25,637 bases of DNA from an uncultured Saprospiraceae bacterium (GTDB lineage Bacteria > Bacteroidota > Bacteroidia > Chitinophagales > Saprospiraceae), in NCBI GenBank assembly GCA_937959375.1, contig CALGLS010000395.1, forward strand, positions 1-25,637. Reading direction: 5' to 3'. The notes under the pieces are model-generated. The model had not been told where the DNA came from. It saw nothing but the letters and a program-made list of their open reading frames with translations, and made no database searches. The translations under genes were made by a program, and so were the position numbers. Below are positions 7,690 to 15,327 of the stretch, piece by piece (position 1 is the first letter of the stretch; the number at the start of each line of letters is the position of its first letter).

Positions 7690-9171
7690 TTATTTAAAAC
7701 TAATATGCTTGACTGAGTAGAAACAAATACTACCATATCCAACTGCTAAAAGAATGTGAAATAAAAGGAAGGTTACATCTTGTAAATAAAGTCCAGCAGC
7801 AACACCGCCTAAAAAGTAAATACAAAACAAACCTTCAAAAATAGTTGTCCACGAAATTTTTGAAGCTAGGTAACTTCTCTTGTCAAAAGAATCTTTCAAG
7901 GATTTAATATTGAATTTTGGTGTGCGTACAAAAGGCGATTTCTTTCCACGGTATCCTTGCAAAACAGCAATAGTATTGTGCAAAGATAAGCCCATTGATA
8001 AGGCAAGAAAAACAGGAAACAATATGATAAATTTAAAAGTGGTTTTGACCATCGAGTCTTTACTGAACCTTGTTTGTACATTCGCTGCGTAGTATACCGC
8101 CGCAACGGACATTAATCCCAACAAGAATACCGCAAAGTAATGCGAAGGAATATCTAAAGCGCGTATAGCAAAAAGCAATGGTACACTAAATACACCTGCT
8201 AAGAAGATGAAAATGTAAACCGTACTCGCCAGCAGGTGACTTGTCGCGTGTAGCTTTTTGTGAAAACTCATATCCGACTTCCAAACAGCAGGCATCAACT
8301 TTCGTGCATTCTCTGCACCACCTTTCATCCATCTAAATTGTTGTGATTTCAAACCGTTCATCTCCGCAGGCAACTCTGCGGGAGCCGCCACCTTTTCTAA
8401 AAAGACAACTTCCCAACCTTTTAACTGCGCTCTGTAACTTAGGTCAAGATCCTCAGTTAACGTATCTGCTTCCCAACCACCAGCATCTTCAATACAGGTT
8501 TTTCTCCAAACACCGGCAGTACCATTAAATTGTAAAAGACAATCACCAGCGTAACGTCCGTTTTGTTCTACTGTGAAATGCACATTTAATTGCATCGCTT
8601 GTAGACGAGTTAACAGCGAATAATCCTCATTGATATGTTCCCATCGAGTTTGCACCACGCCTACTTTTTCATTATCAAAATAAGGAATTGTTCTTTTTAG
8701 AAAATCAGGACGCGGTAGAAAATCCGCATCAAAAATAGCAATGAATTCTCCTTTAACCTTAGGCATGGCAGCTTTGAGCGCACCAGCTTTGTAACCCGTT
8801 CGATCTACACGATGAATATATTCAACGTTGAAACCTTGAGCCTTAAGTCTCGCAACTCCTTTCTTTGAAATCTCAATTGTCTCATCAGTCGAATCATCTA
8901 GTACCTGTATTTCGTAACGATCTTTCGGATAGTCCATCTTGATAATATTATCAAGCAATCGGTCCATTACATACATTTCATTGAAAACGGGTAGTTGAAT
9001 TGTTACGTAAGGATATTGTTCAGCAGGAAGTGTTTTCTCTACATCATTTTTGTGTAAACGATGGAAACGCTTGTAGTAAAATAATAATTGAAACTGCAAG
9101 AGGCAGTAAACAGTAATATAAATCAAAGCAATTAAGTAAACTGCTAGAACGATATAAGCGATAATGTGCAT
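7690..9171 (-). CDS. Processive family 2 glycosyltransferase (cellulose/mannan synthase-like)
   Basis: The product has 493 residues: one N-terminal membrane helix (about 2-32), a cytoplasmic GT-A domain, then about four C-terminal helices (about 305-400 and 440-490). All catalytic marks of processive GT2 enzymes are present: LDDSTD (Asp92), FDADF (Asp148/Asp150), TEDLD (Asp241) and QQFRW (277-281, the QxxRW motif). No PilZ domain is visible, so it is closer to CslA/mannan-synthase-like enzymes than to BcsA. It probably adds sugars from a nucleotide donor at the inner membrane and may export the chain or a glycolipid. It lies 14 bases after the DPM1-like gene and 25 before the GT-C gene, so the three are almost certainly co-transcribed. 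Confidence 0.88.
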   Translation of the reverse strand: MHIIAYIVLAVYLIALIYITVYCLLQFQLLFYYKRFHRLHKNDVEKTLPAEQYPYVTIQLPVFNEMYVMDRLLDNIIKMDYPKDRYEIQVLDDSTDETIEISKKGVARLKAQGFNVEYIHRVDRTGYKAGALKAAMPKVKGEFIAIFDADFLPRPDFLKRTIPYFDNEKVGVVQTRWEHINEDYSLLTRLQAMQLNVHFTVEQNGRYAGDCLLQFNGTAGVWRKTCIEDAGGWEADTLTEDLDLSYRAQLKGWEVVFLEKVAAPAELPAEMNGLKSQQFRWMKGGAENARKLMPAVWKSDMSFHKKLHATSHLLASTVYIFIFLAGVFSVPLLFAIRALDIPSHYFAVFLLGLMSVAAVYYAANVQTRFSKDSMVKTTFKFIILFPVFLALSMGLSLHNTIAVLQGYRGKKSPFVRTPKFNIKSLKDSFDKRSYLASKISWTTIFEGLFCIYFLGGVAAGLYLQDVTFLLFHILLAVGYGSICFYSVKHISFK

Positions 9172-9185
9172 AGTTGTTTGATAAT

Positions 9186-9884
9186 CTAAAGTAGCTTGAA
9201 AATAGTCCAGAGTATTTTGTGTCCTGCGAGTATGGTTCCTTTAACAGTTCCTGATATTTTGGAAAACCCAATTCGTTGACGATAAGTCACAGGGATTTCA
9301 ATACAGTTAAATTTCATTTTAGCAGCCTTCACTTGCATCTCTACCGTCCAACCATAAGTTTGATCCTGCATGTCTAACTCCATAAGCTTTTCAAAAGTAA
9401 TGGCACGAAAAGGCCCCAAGTCTGTAAACTCATATTTGTAAAAAAGGCGAATAAGCGAAGTAGCTAGCCAATTGCCAAAAATCTGTTGTGGCGTCATCGA
9501 ACCTGATTCCATTTCACCCAAGGCTCTCGATCCAATGACCATGTCCATATTGTCTTCAATAATTGGTTGTACCAATTGAGTCATCTCCTCAGGGTGATCC
9601 GAATAATCAGCATCTAAAAACACGACAATATCAGGTTGCTCTGCTTTTGGCTTATTTTTTAAATAGTCAATTCCTTTGAGGCATGCATTGCCATAACCTC
9701 TTAATGGTTGGTCCACAAGAGTGGCATTTGCTTTCAAAACCATTTCGGGAGTTCGATCAGTACTGGCATTATTAGCAACAATAATTTCGCGAACTAACTC
9801 CTTAGGAATATCCGCAATGACCTTCCCAACTGAGTTTTCCTCATTGAAAGCAGGTATGATAACATCTATTCGTGGTTTTGCCAT
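9186..9884 (-). CDS. DPM1-like family 2 glycosyltransferase (polyprenyl-phosphate sugar synthase)
   Basis: The product has 232 residues with a GT-A fold: VIIPAFNEENSVG at about 9-20, VANNASTDRT at 36-45, the metal-binding DADYSDHPEE at about 91-100, then VIGSRA. There is no long C-terminal membrane domain, as in soluble or peripheral dolichol-phosphate mannose synthase-type enzymes. Expected reaction: transfer of mannose or glucose from a nucleotide sugar to polyprenyl phosphate on the cytoplasmic face of the inner membrane. It is the first gene of the operon with the processive GT2 and the GT-C enzyme. Upstream lies a divergent 190-base gap shared with the beta-helix lipoprotein gene. TAATTTTG on the minus strand at 9889-9896 matches a -7 box but sits only 5 bases before the ATG, so it is doubtful. 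Confidence 0.86.
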   Translation of the reverse strand: MAKPRIDVIIPAFNEENSVGKVIADIPKELVREIIVANNASTDRTPEMVLKANATLVDQPLRGYGNACLKGIDYLKNKPKAEQPDIVVFLDADYSDHPEEMTQLVQPIIEDNMDMVIGSRALGEMESGSMTPQQIFGNWLATSLIRLFYKYEFTDLGPFRAITFEKLMELDMQDQTYGWTVEMQVKAAKMKFNCIEIPVTYRQRIGFSKISGTVKGTILAGHKILWTIFKLL

Positions 9885-10074
9885 GGGACAAAATTAGCAT
9901 ATTTTGGCAGAAAGTACTGTCCTACTCTTTACAATCAAAGCAGAGTAACTTATTCCACCAAATGTCAGTATAAAAGGTAAGCTATATATGTCCTTTCTAA
10001 GTGACAATCTTTAATTTAGCCCTGCGTTATAAAACCTGACAATTTTAAGAACTTCTTTACTAAGAAAATAATTT

Positions 10075-11559
10075 ATGAGGACGCTTATATCCATTATTAT
10101 AGTATCTGTACTCTTTTGTTACGCTTGTAGACCGAGTGATGATTTAATTACAGATTCAGGTGCTCAGTTGGAGTTTTCGACAGATACCTTGACATTTGAT
10201 ACGGTATTTACCACTATAGGCTCTGCAACTCGGAGTATTAAGGTGTATAACCCACACAGCAAGCGTATTAATATTGGGAAAATCAATATGGGAGCTGGTA
10301 GTAATACTAAGTTTAGACTCAATGTAGATGGAATCCCTGGGACTTCTTTTGATAATGTAGAAGTACCACCCAACGATAGTATCTATATTTTTGCGGAGGT
10401 GACCGTTGATCCTGATCAGGACTTGGTGGCTAGTCCTTTTGTGATTTTTGATGATTTGATTTTGGAAACGAATGGAAATACACAGAAAGTAGTACTTGAG
10501 GCCTGGGGGCAAAATGCGAATTATATTCCCAATCAATTTAATAATGGTGGCGATTACCTCTTGCCTTGTGCAGGGGGAGAGGTCGTTTGGGATGATGAGA
10601 AACCCTATGTTATATTTGGGATTTTAGTCATTGATGGTTGTGTACTCAGGGTAGAAAAAGGAACCAATATTTATGTACATGGTGGTCTAGAAAGTTTTAT
10701 TGATGACGACGATCTTCGTGTCTTTTATAACGATGGACGAATCATTACCACCAGTACTGGAACATTAAAGATGGAAGGTACTTATGATGAACCAATCGTA
10801 GTGCAAGGCGACCGACTAGAGGAGGGCTTTGAAGATGTGTGGGGGCAATGGTTTGGAATCGTGTTGACTGCTCAGAGTAAAAATAATGTGTTCAACTACA
10901 CGACGGTGAAAAATGCCGTGATTGGTGTCGCAGTAGATTCTTTAGCAACTTTGGAAACGAATTATTCTGTTTATCACAATACAAATGCCAGTGGTATACT
11001 CGGTATCAATGCGGATATTACGGCTAACAATTGTTTGGTTTATAACAATGGGGGAGGAGGAGTGAATTTGTTGGAAGGAGGAAATTACAATTTTAATTAT
11101 TGCACGATTGCGAGTTATGGAGTGGAGGCAGATGCTTTAGGTATGAGTGATGCACTTTGTTTAGACCAACCCTTTTGTACACAGTTTTATGCGAATGATT
11201 TAAGTGCTAGTTTTAAAAACTGTATTATCACTGGCTCGCGTGCAGATGAAATTGCTTTAGTACAGCGCTCAGAAAATACAACATTCAGCTATCAATTTGA
11301 AGATTGTATTATTCGATTGGATGAAGTATTGATGGATGGTCCTCATACTAACTTCCTTGACTTTTGTACCAACTGTATTAATATGACTAGCGACGATGCA
11401 CTTTTTGTAGATCCAGGTGAAGATGATTATCACTTAGATACGCTGTCTATTGCAGAAGGAAATGCTATTCCATTGATGTCGATTACAAAAGATTTGGATA
11501 ACGTAGATCGCGATGACACGAATCCGGATTTGGGGTGTTATGAATATATAGTTGAGTAA
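10075..11559 (+). CDS. Lipoprotein with N-terminal beta domain and right-handed beta-helix
   Basis: The 494-residue protein starts with a lipoprotein-type signal (MRTLISIIIVSVLFCYAC, Cys18). Residues about 30-150 form a beta-sandwich-like domain (LEFSTDTLTFDTVFTTIGSA..., SIKVYNPHSKRINIG) similar to the domains found in many exported Bacteroidota proteins. From about 160 onward there are short beta-strand and turn repeats with Asn and Gly ladders (FNYTTVKNAVIGVAVD, NADITANNCLVYNNGGGGVNL, FKNCIITGSRADEIALV), as in parallel beta-helix or pectate-lyase-like folds. It ends DNVDRDDTNPDLGCYEY, a common end of this protein type. No catalytic residues can be named. Probably a surface or periplasmic protein of unknown role. 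Confidence 0.8.
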   Translation: MRTLISIIIVSVLFCYACRPSDDLITDSGAQLEFSTDTLTFDTVFTTIGSATRSIKVYNPHSKRINIGKINMGAGSNTKFRLNVDGIPGTSFDNVEVPPNDSIYIFAEVTVDPDQDLVASPFVIFDDLILETNGNTQKVVLEAWGQNANYIPNQFNNGGDYLLPCAGGEVVWDDEKPYVIFGILVIDGCVLRVEKGTNIYVHGGLESFIDDDDLRVFYNDGRIITTSTGTLKMEGTYDEPIVVQGDRLEEGFEDVWGQWFGIVLTAQSKNNVFNYTTVKNAVIGVAVDSLATLETNYSVYHNTNASGILGINADITANNCLVYNNGGGGVNLLEGGNYNFNYCTIASYGVEADALGMSDALCLDQPFCTQFYANDLSASFKNCIITGSRADEIALVQRSENTTFSYQFEDCIIRLDEVLMDGPHTNFLDFCTNCINMTSDDALFVDPGEDDYHLDTLSIAEGNAIPLMSITKDLDNVDRDDTNPDLGCYEYIVE

Positions 11560-11652
11560 CTTGAGATCGCTGCGCTGTTAGAGTCTACTTAAGTTTTTTT
11601 TAAGAAAGGAAGTACGTAAATCTAAAAAATTTACAAAGAGTTTCTCTATTTG

Positions 11653-11719
11653 CAAGGTGCAGCGCACCAATCCTGTTTGTAACCCATATATTAGAGCGCC
11701 TTTCAAGGTGTAGCGCACC
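11653..11719. repeat. Pair of short palindromic repeats spaced 51 bp
   Basis: CAAGGTGCAGCGCACC (11653-11668) and CAAGGTGTAGCGCACC (11704-11719) differ at one base and are each self-complementary (GGTGC/GCACC around AGC). Similarity extends downstream to a GTTTGT. The period of 51 is a multiple of three, which keeps a 60-codon frame open on the minus strand that repeats GALHL. I read it as noncoding. It lies in the 279-base gap between two convergent genes, which also has an 8-T run at 11594-11601. Confidence 0.7.
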
Positions 11720-11838
11720 GGAACAGTTTGTTCGTTTAAAACTACAACTTATCCTACTAATTAAGTTTGTCACTCTGAGCAAAGTCTAAGGCCCCCACTT
11801 CCTCTAAACAAACCTCTCTAGTTGTGTAGTTAGCCCAA

Positions 11839-13146
11839 TCACGCAGTACCCCGCTCAACCTTCACAAACAGTAAAAAGATAATCCCTAAAACAAAGAAGA
11901 AAACCAAAGCAATAATACTATTTCGCATCCCTCCTGTAAGTTGATCAATAATACCAAAACTTAAAGATCCCATAACCATGGCAACCTTTTCAGTTACATC
12001 AAAAAAGCTAAAATAAGAAGCGGTGTTGTCTGCATCTTCAGGAATGAGTTTGGAATAAGTAGATCGGGAAAGTGATTGAATACCTCCCATAACCAAACCA
12101 ACTAAGGCTGCGATAAAATAAAAGTGCGATTTCTCATGTATAAAATAAACGATTACACAAGCAGCCATCCAAATAAATAGCATCAAAATAATCGACAACC
12201 TGTTGCCCTTCCATTCTGATATTTTGGCAAAAAGAACAGCACCACAAATACCCAAAATTTGCAATAGCAAAATAAGAAAAATCAATTCGTCTGCTTCAAA
12301 ACCTAGTTGATCAATTGCAAAAGTTGACGCCAATCCAATCACCGTCAGCGCACCAGCAATGTAAAAGAAAAAGGAAAAGAGAAAAAACTTAATGTTGTGT
12401 TGCTTCATGACATAATTCCAAACCCGTTTGATTTCTCCAAAGCCCTTTGAAAGAAGCCCCTCTACATTCGGAACATTATAATCTTTTGGTAATCTAGCAA
12501 ACGAAAATTGTGCAAATAAAAACCACCAAACTCCTACGGTTAAAAATACCGTTCGAGTAGCCCAGCCACTATCTGGAAATCCAAATACTTCAAACTTCTG
12601 AATCATCACAAGGTTTAATACCAACAAAATCATAGAACCGACATAGCCGTATGTAAAACCTTTTGCACTCACTTTATCATACTGATCTTCGGAAACAATC
12701 AAAGGCAAGTAAGAATTATAAAACGTCTTTCCACCTTCAAATCCAATCACCGCAAAAACAAAACTAAACACCCCCAAATACATCGTTCCTCTTCCATCAA
12801 AAAAGAACATACTCATACAAGCCAGCGATCCCATTAAGGTGAAAAACTTCATAAAGGTTTTCCGACGACCACTATAATCTGCGATCCCCGTAAGCATAGG
12901 CAAGGAACAAGCAATGATCAAATAAGCAAGAGATAATGAGTAAGAGAAAAGGGAGGTTTTGGTAACAGGTATTCCTAAAAAGGAAAACAATTCATTGTCA
13001 CCCATCACTGCGTTAAAATACAAGGGAAATATAGCTACCGAAATAACCAAGGCATAAGAAGAATTGGCCCAGTCAAACATGGCCCAGCCAAAGATGGTTC
13101 TTTTGTCATTTACCGGAATATTAGGAGGAGATGTATCTGTACTCAT
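11839..13146 (-). CDS. MFS transporter, UMF1/Atg22-like family
   Basis: The 435-residue polytopic protein has about 12 hydrophobic segments. The start contains FGWAMFDWANSSY (19-31), the signature of the UMF1/Atg22-like branch of the major facilitator superfamily. GIADYSGRRK (87-96) matches the MFS motif between helices 2 and 3. GGIQSLSRSTYSKLIPED in the second half is also typical. Eukaryotic Atg22 exports amino acids from the vacuole; bacterial members are mostly uncharacterised, so the substrate is unknown. It is a single gene, divergent from rimK across 184 bases and convergent with the beta-helix lipoprotein gene. Confidence 0.88.
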   Translation of the reverse strand: MSTDTSPPNIPVNDKRTIFGWAMFDWANSSYALVISVAIFPLYFNAVMGDNELFSFLGIPVTKTSLFSYSLSLAYLIIACSLPMLTGIADYSGRRKTFMKFFTLMGSLACMSMFFFDGRGTMYLGVFSFVFAVIGFEGGKTFYNSYLPLIVSEDQYDKVSAKGFTYGYVGSMILLVLNLVMIQKFEVFGFPDSGWATRTVFLTVGVWWFLFAQFSFARLPKDYNVPNVEGLLSKGFGEIKRVWNYVMKQHNIKFFLFSFFFYIAGALTVIGLASTFAIDQLGFEADELIFLILLLQILGICGAVLFAKISEWKGNRLSIILMLFIWMAACVIVYFIHEKSHFYFIAALVGLVMGGIQSLSRSTYSKLIPEDADNTASYFSFFDVTEKVAMVMGSLSFGIIDQLTGGMRNSIIALVFFFVLGIIFLLFVKVERGTA

Positions 13147-13206
13147 ATTTTTGCGTCTAAATGATTGAAATTACTTCAGTATATTAGACAAGGTAGTAAA
13201 AAGTAA

Positions 13207-13220
13207 GAAGACAGAAGACC
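13207..13220. repeat. Two 7-bp units resembling the large heptamer array
   Basis: GAAGACAGAAGACC is two tandem 7-bp units (GAAGACA, GAAGACC) of the type forming the inverted array at 17889-18017. ACTTCTG about 40 bases later (from 13258) could be a worn opposite arm. Both loci lie in divergent promoter regions. The match is short and could be chance. Confidence 0.3.
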
Positions 13221-13330
13221 CACGCTCAGATTTTTCCTGCTTAAGCGTTTGTGTAAAACTTCTGATTCTCTATTTCTAAATCCAACTTTTTACCTATCTT
13301 GCTTCACCAAAACACGTTAACTATTAAAGT

Positions 13331-14203
13331 ATGAATATACTCGTGCTTTCTAAAGGACCGCAACTTTATTCTACCAAAAGCATTGTCGCTGCAGGTACAA
13401 AAAGAGGCCATCAGATGATTGTAATTGATTACAGCGAATGTAATCTGATTATGGAAAATAATAATCCTTATATTTTTTATCGGGGTGTAAAAGTAGAAGG
13501 AATAGATGCGATTATACCAAGGGTAGGAGCCTCGGGTACGTTTTACGGAACTTCCGTTATACGCCAATTTGAAACAATGGGGGTTTACAGTCTCACCGGT
13601 TCAAAAGCTTTGGTTAGTTCCAGAAGTAAATTGGAAAGTCTCCAGTTGCTTACCCAGTCCGGTATTCTAATGCCAAAGACTATTCTTCCTAGTCCACATT
13701 TTAGTATGCATCGAGTAGAAGAAACTGTTGGCTTGCCTTGCGTAATAAAATTGTTATCTGGAACACATGGCATCGGCGTTATTTTGGTAAATGATAGAAT
13801 CACTGCTGAATCAATACTTGAGTCTTATATAAAAATGAGACAACGATTTATCGTTCAAGAATTCATAAGTGAGGCGTCAGGCTCAGATATTCGCGCACTA
13901 GTAGTTGGAGGAGAAGTGGTAGCAGCAATGCGACGGACTGCACAGCAAGGAGAGTTTCGTTCTAACCTACACAGAGGTGGAAGCTCAGTCCCAATCGAAT
14001 TGTCAGAAGATGAAAAAAACACAGCGCTAACTGCAGTGAAAACCCTAGGATTAGAAGTCGCAGGGGTCGATATGTTACAATCCAAACGAGGGCCATTATT
14101 ACTCGAAGTAAATGCTTCTCCCGGATTAGAAGGTATTGAAACGACTACAAAAATAGACGTAGCAGGAAAAATGATTGAAGTAATTGAACGGAATAAAAAA
14201 TAA
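13331..14203 (+). CDS. rimK: RimK-type ATP-grasp glutamate ligase
   Basis: At 290 residues it is close to the roughly 300 of E. coli RimK. It begins MNILVLSKGPQLYSTKSIV and has IIPRVGASGTFYGTSVIRQFE (61-81), both standard for RimK. ATP-grasp features: PCVIKLLSGTHGIGV (Lys140 and the glycine loop), VQEFI (175-179, hinge), SGSDIRALVVGGEVVAAMRR (184-202), Asp248 and LLEVNASPGLEGIE (Glu259 and Asn261 as Mg ligands). Known reaction in E. coli: ATP-dependent addition of glutamates to the C-terminus of ribosomal protein S6. Relatives modify other substrates, so the target here is an inference. An M14-type amidohydrolase gene starts 15 bases downstream, and the two are surely co-transcribed. Confidence 0.92.
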   Translation: MNILVLSKGPQLYSTKSIVAAGTKRGHQMIVIDYSECNLIMENNNPYIFYRGVKVEGIDAIIPRVGASGTFYGTSVIRQFETMGVYSLTGSKALVSSRSKLESLQLLTQSGILMPKTILPSPHFSMHRVEETVGLPCVIKLLSGTHGIGVILVNDRITAESILESYIKMRQRFIVQEFISEASGSDIRALVVGGEVVAAMRRTAQQGEFRSNLHRGGSSVPIELSEDEKNTALTAVKTLGLEVAGVDMLQSKRGPLLLEVNASPGLEGIETTTKIDVAGKMIEVIERNKK

Positions 14204-14218
14204 CATAGGCAAGTTCCT

Positions 14219-15187
14219 ATGACGTTAAAAAACATGGCAAAAGAAATTACAATAAACGGAAAGACAATCCAACCCGGAGAAAACGAAATGATTCGCCTAA
14301 ACGTAGCACGACTACCATCAGGTACGGTCATCAGCATACGAGTACACGTATTTCGATCTAAAAAAGTAGGACCAACTGTTTTGGTAATGGGAGGTGTACA
14401 CGGTGATGAGATCAACGGAGTTGAAATCGTTCGCAAGTCAGTAAATCAAAAAATATTCAACAACTTAACATCCGGAACCGTCATCGCAATACCACTACTC
14501 AATGTATACGGTTTCATCAACTTCTCGCGTGATGCCTCAGATGGAAAAGATGTAAATAGAAATTTCCCTGGGAACATGAAAGGCTCATTGGCTTCACGTG
14601 TTGCAGCTACTTTAACAAAGAAAGTTTTACCACACATCGATCAAGTAATCGATTTCCATACAGGAGGAAGTGCGCGATACAATTATCCACAAATTCGCTA
14701 CACAGCCAATGATGAAAAGTCAGCAGAACTAGCGCGTCAATTTGCTGCACCTTATCTCATCAAAAAATCGAATATCCCAAATACACTTCGTAAGATTGCT
14801 TCAGGTATGAAAATCCCAACGATCGTTTATGAGGGAGGAGAATCACTGCGTTTCGATGGCTTCTCCATTACCAGAGGAATTGCTGGACTAAAGCGCGTAT
14901 TACATTTTAATGGAATGCTAAAGGATGCACCGGCAGCAATAAGTAAACCCATCGTTTTCAATAAAACAACATGGGTACGTGCTGATAAAGCAGGTATTTT
15001 CGAATGGTCACAAGAATCAGGTTGCAAGGTAGGAATTGGAGAGCCGCTTGGCGCAATTCGAGATCCTTACGGTGAATTCGAAGTAATCATTAAAGCAACA
15101 AGAGAAGGTTACATCATAGGGCATAATAATGCACCTGTAGTTAATCAAGGAGATGCGCTTTTTCATATTGGATATCAGGTGGATTAG
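14219..15187 (+). CDS. Succinylglutamate desuccinylase/aspartoacylase family (M14-like) zinc hydrolase
   Basis: The product has 322 residues from ATG 14219; a second ATG at 14234 (MAKEITING) is an equally plausible start. Zinc site: GGVHGDE (His61, Glu64) and DFHTGG (His147). The DVNRNFPG motif is at 111-118, and the likely catalytic Glu205 lies in YEGGES. The last 80 residues look like the beta domain of AstE/AspA relatives. The family cleaves N-acyl or amide bonds of amino acids; the true substrate is unknown. Pairing with rimK is seen in other bacteria and suggests it acts on glutamylated or related products, but this is inference. The stop lies 19 bases before the hexamer array at 15207. 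Confidence 0.87.
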   Translation: MTLKNMAKEITINGKTIQPGENEMIRLNVARLPSGTVISIRVHVFRSKKVGPTVLVMGGVHGDEINGVEIVRKSVNQKIFNNLTSGTVIAIPLLNVYGFINFSRDASDGKDVNRNFPGNMKGSLASRVAATLTKKVLPHIDQVIDFHTGGSARYNYPQIRYTANDEKSAELARQFAAPYLIKKSNIPNTLRKIASGMKIPTIVYEGGESLRFDGFSITRGIAGLKRVLHFNGMLKDAPAAISKPIVFNKTTWVRADKAGIFEWSQESGCKVGIGEPLGAIRDPYGEFEVIIKATREGYIIGHNNAPVVNQGDALFHIGYQVD

Positions 15188-15206
15188 CGATTAGCGCCTT
15201 GGCGCT

Positions 15207-15324
15207 CAATTAGAATTAGAATGTGAATGTGAATGTGAATGTGAATGTGAATGCCCTCTAACGCGTCTGAATTGCGATAGAGGGCATTCTAATTCTAATT
15301 CTAATTCCCTTCTAATTCACATTC
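15207..15324. repeat. Inverted hexamer array with 12-bp-stem core (element A1), convergent genes
   Basis: The left arm is an in-phase run of 6-bp units: CAATTA, GAATTA, five GAATGT (15219-15248), then GAATGC leading into the core. The core is GAATGCCCTCTA (15249-15260), a 17-base loop, and TAGAGGGCATTC (15278-15289), a perfect 12-bp stem. The right arm is three TAATTC units (15290-15307), a 5-base slip, TAATTC and ACATTC (to 15324). It fills the gap between the M14-like gene (+) and the permease gene (-), whose stop is 3 bases beyond the array. It may act as a bidirectional terminator. A small AGCGCC/GGCGCT palindrome lies just before it at 15193-15206. Confidence 0.88.
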
Positions 15325-15327
15325 TAC

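Noticed and set aside
11600..11782. 60-codon minus-strand open frame with repeated GALHL
   Set aside because: The frame is held open by a noncoding palindrome repeated at 51 bp, a multiple of three. It has no family resemblance and overlaps only repeat DNA between convergent genes.
15207..15324. CRISPR-like or microsatellite reading of the hexamer array
   Set aside because: Units are only 6 bp with no unique spacers, so not CRISPR; inverted arms and a conserved core make a plain microsatellite insufficient.
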